Source: Bacteroidota bacterium (GTDB lineage: Bacteria > Bacteroidota > Bacteroidia > Cytophagales > Cyclobacteriaceae). Taken from it: DNA of 12,416 nt. The stretch is taken from assembly GCA_023431285.1 (NCBI GenBank), contig JAEYXN010000084.1, positions 1-12,416 of the forward strand. The letters are read 5' to 3'. Made by a program: the position numbers and the translations under genes. This document shows, in pieces, positions 5,912 through 12,416 of the stretch (the stretch's first letter is position 1; the number at the start of each line of letters is the position of its first letter). The notes beneath the pieces are model-generated. The model was not told the origin of the DNA. It saw nothing but the letters and a program-made list of their open reading frames with translations, and searched no databases.

Positions 5912-7177
5912 TTAAGCATTTCCTGAAAGAACCTTCGAAATATCAGTACGATAAGCCTGTATCGCCGGAATGAAGGCACACAACCCTCCCAACAACAAAC
6001 TTGCCAGCAAAATTATCCATTCTTCTGAATAAAATACCCACGCTGAAAGCCCGGAGCGGCCAATTGCCGGGAGGGAAACCGAGAGAATCCAAACCACGAC
6101 ATGCGCCAGGGCCACCCCAAGCACTGATCCGACCAGCGTCAACAAGATTCCCTCAAGAAGTACGGACACAAGGAGCTTCGTCCTTCCGGCGCCCATTGAG
6201 CGCAAAACGGCGAGGTCATACTTTCGTTCCTTCAGGGAATTGTAAAGAGCGATGAAGATACTTAGGGCAGAAATCAATATCAGCACATAGGCAAAGGCCA
6301 TTAGAATATCGACACCCACTCCAAGGATGGAATACAACCTGGCAGTCTCAAAGGCCGGTGACGCAGCCTGAAGGGTAGTCTGATCGTTGATGATGCGCGG
6401 AAGCTGTACAGCAGCCATAGGGTTGCGATATTGTAGTATCAGGGAGGTAACCTGCTTCGTGGAATCACCGCGATGCACAGAAGGAACAACCGGTGAAGCA
6501 TGTTCGCCTTCGAACTCGTGATCGTGATCATGTTCATGATCTGCACTTTCCTCTGCTCCATGCTCCTCATGCACCATCCATACGCTTTCAACTTTCGTGA
6601 GGATAAGGTTGTCCAGGACAGAGTTGGATGGTTCTAATATCCCAACCACGACATACTTGTGTTCATCATGAGAATGTCCCATGTCGGAGAGTCCGTGCGC
6701 ACTGCTGAAACGATCACCATTTTTCAGATTCGCCATCGCAGCCACGTTACTTCCGATAGTCACCTCCAGCGAAGATTCAAACCATTTTCCCTCTGCAACC
6801 TCCGCTCCGTAAATAGCAGCATAGTCATGATTAGTCCCTACGATACGATATGATCCATAACTGTCGCCCAACGCAATGGGTATTGCTTTTTTCACGAGGC
6901 GATGAGTAGCAATACGTTCTGCTTCAGGGAGCGATATGTTACCGGTCGGAAAATCAATGTGAAAGACATTACAGAGAATGATCTGAAGCGGACTTCCCTT
7001 TGCCCCAACGACGAGGTCGATCCCCTTCGAATTTGAACTGATCCTCTCTTCCATCTGCTTGTTGAAGAGCAGAAGAAGCGTGATCACTGCTATTCCAAGA
7101 GAAAGCAAAAGTATATTGATGAACGTATTAAGAGGCCGCGACCGGAGATAACTCCATACAAGGGTGAATATATTCAT
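5912..7177 (-). CDS. FtsX/MacB-like ABC transporter permease with His-rich periplasmic segment
   Basis: This 421-residue permease has the MacB/LolC topology. There is one N-terminal membrane helix (about 18-38), a large periplasmic domain (about 40-285), and three C-terminal helices (about 286-311, 335-366 and 386-405). The C-terminal FtsX domain carries the typical cytoplasmic turn K-E-R-K-Y-D-L-A-V-L-R-S-M-G-A (317-330). The periplasmic domain contains G-A-K-G-S-P-L-Q (58-65) and H-I-D-F-P-T-G-N (73-80), a motif I associate with a permease subfamily linked to metal handling. A histidine-rich stretch lies at 203-226 (H203, H206, H214, H216, H218, H220, H226) with another cluster at H161, H168, H170 and H173, suggesting metal binding. 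Its start overlaps the ATPase stop by four bases (ATGA). The substrate is unknown; lipoprotein or lipid handling is the alternative. Confidence 0.88.
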   Translation of the reverse strand: MNIFTLVWSYLRSRPLNTFINILLLSLGIAVITLLLLFNKQMEERISSNSKGIDLVVGAKGSPLQIILCNVFHIDFPTGNISLPEAERIATHRLVKKAIPIALGDSYGSYRIVGTNHDYAAIYGAEVAEGKWFESSLEVTIGSNVAAMANLKNGDRFSSAHGLSDMGHSHDEHKYVVVGILEPSNSVLDNLILTKVESVWMVHEEHGAEESADHEHDHDHEFEGEHASPVVPSVHRGDSTKQVTSLILQYRNPMAAVQLPRIINDQTTLQAASPAFETARLYSILGVGVDILMAFAYVLILISALSIFIALYNSLKERKYDLAVLRSMGAGRTKLLVSVLLEGILLTLVGSVLGVALAHVVVWILSVSLPAIGRSGLSAWVFYSEEWIILLASLLLGGLCAFIPAIQAYRTDISKVLSGNA

Positions 7178-7830
7178 CTTGATTCCCCCGCAGTTTGATG
7201 TGATTGTAATTCGACGCGGTCAGAGAACCGGTCTCTCAATCGTTGATCATGTGTGGCAATGATCAGAGAACTGTTGTTCTCTGCCGCCACGCGAGCGAGA
7301 AGCTCAATGACGCGCGAACAACTTGTATCATCAAGTGCCGATGTTGGTTCATCCGCAATGATGATCGAAGGTTTGTTCAATACCGCGCGTGCAATGGAAA
7401 CACGCTGCGCCTGACCATGACTGAGTTCCTGAATTCTGCTCGCCTTCTTATTCGTGATTCCCAACTCCTCTAACACTTCAGTAATCCTCGAATCGGAAAT
7501 AGCCATGCCTGCGAGGTAAGGTGCCAGACGAAGATTCTGCTGAACAGTGAGTGAATTAATGAGATGGTTTTTCTGGAAAACGAATCCGATTCGCTGTCCC
7601 CGAAATCGGTCGAGCGCGGTTTCTGAAAGTGACGAGAGCTCCGTTCCATCTACTTTCACACTTCCGGCGTAACCACGAAGAAGGCCTCCCAGCAGATGCA
7701 GCAATGTGGTCTTCCCGCTGCCGGATTCTCCAAGCAAAAGGATATTCTTTCCGCGGTTCACCGTGAAATTTGGAAAACTGATTCCCGGCGTGGCGTTGTA
7801 CGAAAATGAAAGTCCCGTAACCTCAATCAT
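7174..7830 (-). CDS. ABC transporter ATP-binding protein (LolD/MacB type)
   Basis: This 218-residue nucleotide-binding subunit would power the permease encoded next to it. Walker A is G-E-S-G-S-G-K-T (34-41), the Q-loop glutamine is Gln86 (F-V-F-Q), and the signature is L-S-H-G-Q (136-140), a common variant of LSGGQ. Walker B is I-I-I-A-D-E-P (156-162) and the switch histidine is His194 (A-T-H-D), so it should be catalytically competent. The sequence is closest in character to the LolD/MacB/FtsE group, which fits the FtsX-type permease. It is the first gene of a three-gene operon (ATPase, permease, CxxC protein) and overlaps the permease start by four bases. The ATG at 7830 gives the standard N-terminus M-I-E-V-T-G-L-S-F-S-Y. 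Confidence 0.93.
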   Translation of the reverse strand: MIEVTGLSFSYNATPGISFPNFTVNRGKNILLLGESGSGKTTLLHLLGGLLRGYAGSVKVDGTELSSLSETALDRFRGQRIGFVFQKNHLINSLTVQQNLRLAPYLAGMAISDSRITEVLEELGITNKKASRIQELSHGQAQRVSIARAVLNKPSIIIADEPTSALDDTSCSRVIELLARVAAENNSSLIIATHDQRLRDRFSDRVELQSHQTAGESR

Positions 7831-7860
7831 AAGCTCAATTCAGATTCGGGGACAAAATAG

Positions 7861-7878
7861 CAAAGGTCTGTGACTTTG
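7861..7878. promoter_or_regulatory. Imperfect palindrome upstream of the ABC operon
   Basis: CAAAGGTC-TGT-GACTTTG forms near-perfect arms with a single extra G, 31-48 bp before the ATPase ATG. A possible -7-like TATTTTG (minus strand, 7859 to 7853) lies next to it. This could be an operator or only a chance hairpin. It does not match the TGCAAC palindromes near the MerC-family gene. Confidence 0.2.
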
Positions 7879-7958
7879 AGATATCCTTTTTTGTTAACGG
7901 CCGATGGCAGAATCTGTTAAAACCATCTCAGACAAGGTTCAACAGGAATACAAGGTCA

Positions 7959-7976
7959 GATTAGAATTCTCTAATC
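7959..7976. repeat. Short inverted repeat at the 3' end of miaE
   Basis: The arms GATTAGA and TCTAATC are perfect 7-bp complements around ATTC, overlapping the miaE stop codon. The stem is A/T-rich and no T-run follows on the minus strand, so it is at best a weak terminator for the lpxK-porin-miaE transcript. Confidence 0.25.
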
Positions 7977-8577
7977 AATGCATTCGATCACCGCGGACTT
8001 CAAGCGTCTTCACGATGGCCGCCTCCTCTTCCAGGAGTTCCCTCCACCGATTCATCACGACTTCGTCCGGCATGTACTCTTTCGCCAGATCCAGAAAGTT
8101 CCGATAATGCCCGGCTTCCGAAATCATAAGCTCATAATAGAAGTTCGACAAATCTTCGTCATCAAGACTTTTCCAAAGGATCTTGAATCTTTCACAACTT
8201 CTCGCTTCGATCAATGCGTTCATCAGCAAGCGCTCCACCAGCTGATGCTCTCGCGAATTACCTTTTCTGATTACTTTCGAAAGTTTCTCAACGTATTCGT
8301 CCTTCCTGGGTGCGCCAAGTGAGAATCCTCTCTTCTTCATCTCATTAAGAACACGCTCAAAATGATTCCATTCCTCCGCGACCACGGGCGTGAGCACTTC
8401 AACCATCCTCGACTTTTCAGGATAGGTAACAATCAACGAGATACATGAAGAGGCTGCTTTCTGTTCGCAGTAAGCATGATCGATGAGAATATCCCGGATG
8501 TTCTTCCCCGCTATATCGACCCATCTTGGATCAGTAGGTAATTCAAGGCCCAGTGTAAACTTATCGCGAGCTTCCAT
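7975..8577 (-). CDS. miaE: tRNA-(ms2io6A)-hydroxylase MiaE
   Basis: This 200-residue ferritin-like diiron monooxygenase hydroxylates the isopentenyl group of ms2i6A at position 37 of tRNAs that read U-starting codons. Both carboxylate/histidine halves of the diiron site are visible: Glu38 (Y-C-E-Q-K) with E69-W-N-H72, then Glu124 (I-E-A-R) with E154-A-G-H157. The length matches the family. The frame is open to 8649, but the ATG at 8577 gives the expected N-terminus and lies one base after the porin stop (TGATATG), which implies translational coupling. The enzyme needs MiaA and MiaB to make its substrate; neither gene is in the window. Pairing with an outer-membrane protein gene is not functionally obvious. 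Confidence 0.93.
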   Translation of the reverse strand: MEARDKFTLGLELPTDPRWVDIAGKNIRDILIDHAYCEQKAASSCISLIVTYPEKSRMVEVLTPVVAEEWNHFERVLNEMKKRGFSLGAPRKDEYVEKLSKVIRKGNSREHQLVERLLMNALIEARSCERFKILWKSLDDEDLSNFYYELMISEAGHYRNFLDLAKEYMPDEVVMNRWRELLEEEAAIVKTLEVRGDRMH

Positions 8578-8578
8578 A

Positions 8579-10651
8579 TCAATCGTAGAAAGACCAATCG
8601 AACCCAAAGTCCAGGGTGTTCCGTTGGCCGGGATACAGGGGCGTCGCAAAATAACCTGTACCGGTAATCAGTTGAAGAATATTGTTATACTTAAAAAAAA
8701 TGCGGCCGCGTTTGATCTTCGCGTTGAAGAAAACATCAACCACTGGAAAGTTATTATGATTTGGCAGCGACGGCGTCCGGAATCTTCCAACGGGAGAAAC
8801 CGGATCTCCGCCATAGATTCCTGAAAAGTTATTTCCTCCCTGGTCATTAAATCCTGCTATAGCATTGTCGCGGTTTTGAATGTAGAACTGCGCGGTAGGA
8901 ACATCGTATGCAGGAGCGTAATATGCACTCTTCCAGTGTATGTCAAACCCCGCATGCATATCGAGATTACCATTGAAGAAGATGTTTTCATAGGAGATCT
9001 GGCCATTGACGAGAATTTCCGGAATGTCGAAGGGTTGCTCTGAGCTTTCCTCCACCATTCTCGTAAAGATCCCCAATCCCCGAACGTGCACATGCTTCAT
9101 CAACGTCAGACTCATTCTTACTTGTGGCGAGAATATCACATTTTCACCGGAAGCCTGAACAGGTATTACATCGGTCTTGTTCGGATTGGTCTCCGGGAAT
9201 TCACGAACATCTGCGTAAGGCGAAACGACACGTTTAAAGAATATATAGTTACCAACCCTCGTAAATGTCACTCCGGGAGATAACGTAAAAACTTTGGATC
9301 GGTAATGTACAGAGCCGCTCAAACGTGTAGTGTTTACGTTGCTGAATTCGAAGTTGTCCCAGTAGTCATGAGAACCACGGTAGAACCGCTGAAGAAATGA
9401 CGGCGCATATTGAACCTGCTGAAGGGTGGCATCAAACCATTTGCTGACAATCGTACCTTCAATTCTGTAGTTCGGGTCACTGCTGATCTCTCCATCAGGG
9501 ATTAACAATTCGCCACGTCCGATTATGTCGACCAATGAATCCAGTTTTAGGGCAATACGCCCGCCGACATAATTTTCCACTCCACTGAAACGATTATGAG
9601 ATTCGCCATTGGCATAAACTGTGTCGTGGTCGTGGAGCATCCTGTAATTTCTGATGGCGTAATATCCATTGTAGAACAGCTTAGAAAGTGAGCCTTTTAT
9701 TCCCGCCTCATTCCGGACAGTAATGAATTTGGAATAATCGTAAGTGAGCGCACTGTCAATCTCTACGAAATCATAATCCGGCTCTGAACCCGGCCTGTCA
9801 CTGAAAATGTTTGCCTGGCGATATCTGTCGAATTTATGATAAATCTGTAATCCGCTTCCCAAACGGTACTGATGATAGAGGTGAATGTTCATCCTCAATT
9901 CACGATTGATGGCCTCTGACAGATTAGGTTGCGCTTCTGTGCTGAAATAGTCAGTGTATCCAAAATCTGCGATACCAGTATTACTTACCCCTCCGGACTC
10001 TGCGACTTCATGATTGTTCCTCCGGAAATTAGCGAATAGCCGGTACGTGCTGTCTTTTGATTGATAGGTCGTGAAAAAGTCGTAATACTGACTTCGAACA
10101 GCCCTGTCACCCTTTGCTGCCCGTAAAATCTGTTTATCAATGAAAAGCCCTCGGTATGTCAGACCAAAATTCCATCGGGGACTTATGTTCCTGCTGTAGG
10201 TTACGCGCGTTACACTTCGTCCTCTCCCTCCCAGAATAACATTCATATTCGAGTACGGAGATTTCGTATCCCAGTACCGAATCCGTTCCCGATCCCAGTA
10301 AACATCGAAGCTGTTAAATCCTGAAGTTACTCCAATTTGTTCCGGAATCTCATAGAAGATCGGGCGTATTGCCGAGCCTATGACACCAAGATCCTGGTAA
10401 AGATTTTCGTTTCTTTGGACATCGTTGAAGCGATGGAAATCTCTGATCGCTGTATCAACTCTATGCTTGATATCGCGATTCATAAACACATCTTCTTCCC
10501 AATAGTATTGGCTCGTTCTGGGGCCGTAGATCTGTTTTGTAGTGTCGTCGATGATGGTTGACCCTCTTCTCGGACTGTCCTCATCCTGCGAAAACAATGG
10601 CAATGCTGACAAAAACATCAGCAGAATCGGTATGACACTTCTAAAACGCAC
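8579..10651 (-). CDS. Putative outer-membrane porin (Bacteroidota 'putative porin' family)
   Basis: This protein of about 690 residues has a signal peptide (hydrophobic core V-I-P-I-L-L-M-F-L-S-A-L-P-L-F, then S-Q) and a long mature part rich in aromatic residues with alternating strands. It ends in an aromatic-rich tail (F-G-F-D-W-S-F-Y-D), as expected for a large beta-barrel. The overall character fits the Bacteroidota putative-porin family (Porin_10), but no substrate can be deduced. The only upstream ATG (10720) would overlap lpxK by 53 bp and add 23 residues before the signal peptide. GTG at 10651 (or TTG at 10657) gives a normal signal peptide just after the lpxK stop at 10668, so I chose GTG; this remains uncertain. 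The gene lies between lpxK and miaE in a tight minus-strand operon. Confidence 0.8.
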   Translation of the reverse strand: MRFRSVIPILLMFLSALPLFSQDEDSPRRGSTIIDDTTKQIYGPRTSQYYWEEDVFMNRDIKHRVDTAIRDFHRFNDVQRNENLYQDLGVIGSAIRPIFYEIPEQIGVTSGFNSFDVYWDRERIRYWDTKSPYSNMNVILGGRGRSVTRVTYSRNISPRWNFGLTYRGLFIDKQILRAAKGDRAVRSQYYDFFTTYQSKDSTYRLFANFRRNNHEVAESGGVSNTGIADFGYTDYFSTEAQPNLSEAINRELRMNIHLYHQYRLGSGLQIYHKFDRYRQANIFSDRPGSEPDYDFVEIDSALTYDYSKFITVRNEAGIKGSLSKLFYNGYYAIRNYRMLHDHDTVYANGESHNRFSGVENYVGGRIALKLDSLVDIIGRGELLIPDGEISSDPNYRIEGTIVSKWFDATLQQVQYAPSFLQRFYRGSHDYWDNFEFSNVNTTRLSGSVHYRSKVFTLSPGVTFTRVGNYIFFKRVVSPYADVREFPETNPNKTDVIPVQASGENVIFSPQVRMSLTLMKHVHVRGLGIFTRMVEESSEQPFDIPEILVNGQISYENIFFNGNLDMHAGFDIHWKSAYYAPAYDVPTAQFYIQNRDNAIAGFNDQGGNNFSGIYGGDPVSPVGRFRTPSLPNHNNFPVVDVFFNAKIKRGRIFFKYNNILQLITGTGYFATPLYPGQRNTLDFGFDWSFYD

Positions 10652-10667
10652 GCGCAAAAATAATGAG

Positions 10668-11729
10668 TTATGAAGCTTCGGAGCCGGATTCACTGGTTTT
10701 TTTATAGACTTCGGCCACATGTGCTTTTATGATTTCGTCGAACTCGCCTTGCTGCTTCAAAAATTGAACCGTAATAGGAATATAGAAGAAGGGAATTCGC
10801 TCAAGGTATCGCCCAAAGGCAGGAACATCCAACTTTACCATATCTTTTTCTGTGGTCAGCACCGAACAATCTCGACCCTTGCGGCTTTGGATTATCAGGT
10901 CTATATCAGAAGCTGCATAACGATGATGGTCTGGAAATGAAATGTGCTCTTTTAATCGATAGTGCTTTCTTACATGGTCGACGATTGTCCTTGGGTCGGC
11001 TATGCCTGTCACAAGAATCACGTCTTCTCCAAGAGGCACAGTAGTATTTTCAAACGGGACGACCGCACCATAACTGATCGTTGAAAAGAATACCGGCCTT
11101 GTCGTGAAATCCCGTATCTGTTTCTCTATGTCCATCAGTTCTTGATCCCCTAGTTCGGCAGGACATTTAGAAACCACCACTAGGTCTGCGCGTACTGCTC
11201 CCGTTGCCGATTCTCTCAATCTGCCGGCAGGCAATAGCATGTCGCTGAAAAAAGGTTTTTGATAGCTGGTCAGCAGGATCTGAAAAGAAGGCCTGATCCT
11301 TCGATGCTGAAACGCGTCATCGAGAAGAATAACGTCTGTGTCCTCATCTTCCTGCAGCATCAAAGGTATTGACAGTGCGCGTTCCTCCCCTACGGCTACC
11401 TGGATCCGGTCACGAAATTTTTTGAAGTATTGAAGAGGTTCATCGCCAATGTCACTGGCATCTTCATCTCCGCGGGCGACGATAAATCCACGTGACTTCC
11501 GGCCATAGCCCCGGCTCAACACGCCTACCTTGTGCTCAGGGGTCAGTAACCTGATCAGGTACTCTATCATGGGCGTCTTTCCGGTGCCACCTACCGACAG
11601 GTTTCCCACACTGATGACGGGAAGGTCAAACCCCATCGATGGCTTCAATCCGCGGTCATACATGTAGTTTCTGATCCTGGTAACGCCATCGTAAAGGACT
11701 GCAAAGGGGTAAAGAATAAATTTTAGCAT
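10668..11729 (-). CDS. lpxK: Tetraacyldisaccharide 4'-kinase LpxK
   Basis: This 353-residue inner-membrane-associated kinase phosphorylates the 4' position of the lipid A disaccharide precursor using ATP, making lipid IVA. The N-terminal hydrophobic helix (residues 2-15) is the usual membrane anchor. The P-loop is V-G-G-T-G-K-T-P (46-53), preceded by I-S-V-G-N-L. Other family motifs are S-R-G-Y-G-R (72-77), G-D-E-P (95-98) and the catalytic L-L-D-D-A-F-Q-H-R (135-143). T-G-I-A-D-P and T-T-E-K-D-M-V-K-L further on are also typical. Length and start (ATG at 11729) match the family. It is the first gene of the operon continuing into the porin and miaE. Its presence shows the organism makes lipid A by the Raetz pathway. 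Confidence 0.97.
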   Translation of the reverse strand: MLKFILYPFAVLYDGVTRIRNYMYDRGLKPSMGFDLPVISVGNLSVGGTGKTPMIEYLIRLLTPEHKVGVLSRGYGRKSRGFIVARGDEDASDIGDEPLQYFKKFRDRIQVAVGEERALSIPLMLQEDEDTDVILLDDAFQHRRIRPSFQILLTSYQKPFFSDMLLPAGRLRESATGAVRADLVVVSKCPAELGDQELMDIEKQIRDFTTRPVFFSTISYGAVVPFENTTVPLGEDVILVTGIADPRTIVDHVRKHYRLKEHISFPDHHRYAASDIDLIIQSRKGRDCSVLTTEKDMVKLDVPAFGRYLERIPFFYIPITVQFLKQQGEFDEIIKAHVAEVYKKTSESGSEAS

Positions 11730-11820
11730 CGAAAGAAGTCTGCTCTTTCATGGCAAATTCCGATTTTCAAACGCAGTTTCCAACCCGTTTATTTGTTGGA
11801 CTTCCAAACTAAACTATTGC
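11730..11820. promoter_or_regulatory. Divergent promoter region between lpxK and the NIF3-family gene
   Basis: These 91 A/T-rich bp separate two divergent start codons and must hold promoters for both transcripts. I could not fix convincing -33/-7 pairs. TTTG-like elements are present on the minus strand, but their spacing does not fit the consensus. No operator-like palindrome is visible. Confidence 0.4.
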
Positions 11821-12416
11821 ATGGCCAGTATCACCCTCAAATCCGTCGCACATTATCTCGAATCCATCGCGCCATTATCCTACCAGGAAAGCTATGACAA
11901 CGCAGGGCTTATCACCGGTTCACCGGACCAGACAATAAGCGGCATTCTCGTTTCTCTTGACTGCACAGAAGCGGTCGTAGAAGAAGCTATCAAGAAGAAT
12001 TGCAATCTCATCGTAGCTCACCATCCCATTGTATTTCGGGGTCTAAAGAAAATTACAGGTTCCAATTATGTAGAGCGAACGATCATTAAAGCAATCAGGA
12101 ACGACATTGCTATTTACGCCATCCACACCAATCTGGACAACGTTCACAATGGCGTGAATCGGAAAATCGCCGAGAGAATCGGACTTAGGAACCTGCGGGT
12201 CCTGTCGCCAAGGAAGGACACGTTGCTTAAGCTTGTCACATTTGTTCCCAAAGACCATAGCCCTGATGTCTTGAAGGCCTTGCATGAGGCGGGCGCTGGT
12301 CAGGTTGGCGATTACAAAAACTGCAGCTTCCGCCTTGATGGCACGGGTACATTTATGCCGACAGGGAGCGCCGATCCTTTCATTGGAGAAGCCGGTGTTC
12401 AGGAGGAGGTATCGGA
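11821..12416 (+). CDS. NIF3/YbgI-family dinuclear metal-centre protein, N-terminal part (truncated by window edge)
   Basis: The first 198 residues are visible; the C-terminus lies right of the window. The conserved N-terminal NIF3 half is clear: Y-D-N-A-G-L at 25-30, I-L-V-S-L-D at 42-47, the metal-binding A-H67-H68-P-I-V-F, and I-H102-T-N-L-D106-N, which supplies further ligands. From about residue 136 (L-K-L-V-T-F-V-P) it enters what looks like the PII/CutA-like insertion domain of the long YqfO/Bacteroidota form, so the full protein is probably about 360-370 residues. The remaining metal ligands (HxxxE) would be beyond the edge. Members are often labelled 'GTP cyclohydrolase I type 2', but the physiological role is unsettled. 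The ATG at 11821 fits the family start. It diverges from lpxK. Confidence 0.93.
   Translation, partial: MASITLKSVAHYLESIAPLSYQESYDNAGLITGSPDQTISGILVSLDCTEAVVEEAIKKNCNLIVAHHPIVFRGLKKITGSNYVERTIIKAIRNDIAIYAIHTNLDNVHNGVNRKIAERIGLRNLRVLSPRKDTLLKLVTFVPKDHSPDVLKALHEAGAGQVGDYKNCSFRLDGTGTFMPTGSADPFIGEAGVQEEVS

Noticed and set aside
7831..7974. TGCAAC-type operator upstream of the ABC operon
   Set aside because: I looked for the palindrome found near the MerC-family gene and did not find it. Only an unrelated imperfect palindrome is present, so co-regulation is not supported by sequence.
1..12416. Mobile elements, CRISPR arrays, tRNA or rRNA genes, defence systems
   Set aside because: No transposase or integrase motifs, regularly spaced direct repeats, or cloverleaf/rRNA sequences were seen. 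The window looks like ordinary chromosomal backbone plus a pigment operon.

Overview
The window comes from a Bacteroidota chromosome, most likely a flexirubin-pigmented member of the Cytophagales or a relative. Four things suggest this: a tyrosine ammonia-lyase very like the Flavobacterium johnsoniae type, sitting in a flexirubin/aryl-polyene gene set; a Bacteroidota-type 'putative porin'; signal peptides ending in F-S-Q; and a general lack of strong Shine-Dalgarno sequences. The placement is inferred from protein character, since no marker gene such as 16S rRNA is present.

Left block (1-4300, all minus strand, reading right to left): tyrosine ammonia-lyase, an FabG-like ketoreductase, a ketosynthase, an acyl carrier protein, and the N-terminal third of an LpxL/HtrB-like acyltransferase that runs off the left edge. 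Together they resemble the core of a flexirubin (aryl-polyene) pathway. Tyrosine is deaminated to 4-coumarate, which is extended on the ACP by condensation and reduction, and the acyltransferase would attach the product to an acceptor. The rest of the cluster (activating ligase, dehydratase, second ketosynthase, dialkylresorcinol genes) is not visible and would have to lie beyond the left edge.

Middle block (4384-7830): a MerC-family membrane protein (minus) and an OsmC-family peroxiredoxin (plus) are divergently transcribed from a short region holding two copies of a 15-bp palindrome. A strong bidirectional terminator follows the OsmC gene. Beyond it is a three-gene minus-strand operon: a LolD/MacB-type ABC ATPase, an FtsX-like permease with a histidine-rich periplasmic segment, and a small secreted protein with a CxxC motif. 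I read this block as likely metal and redox homeostasis. It is the least conventional part of the window.

Right block (7975-11729, minus strand): lpxK (lipid A 4'-kinase), a large putative outer-membrane porin and miaE (tRNA hydroxylase) are packed tightly enough to be one operon. A NIF3/YbgI-family gene starts on the plus strand at 11821 and runs off the right edge. I saw no rRNA, tRNA, CRISPR, insertion sequence or phage gene, and no gene-free stretch exceeds 300 bases.
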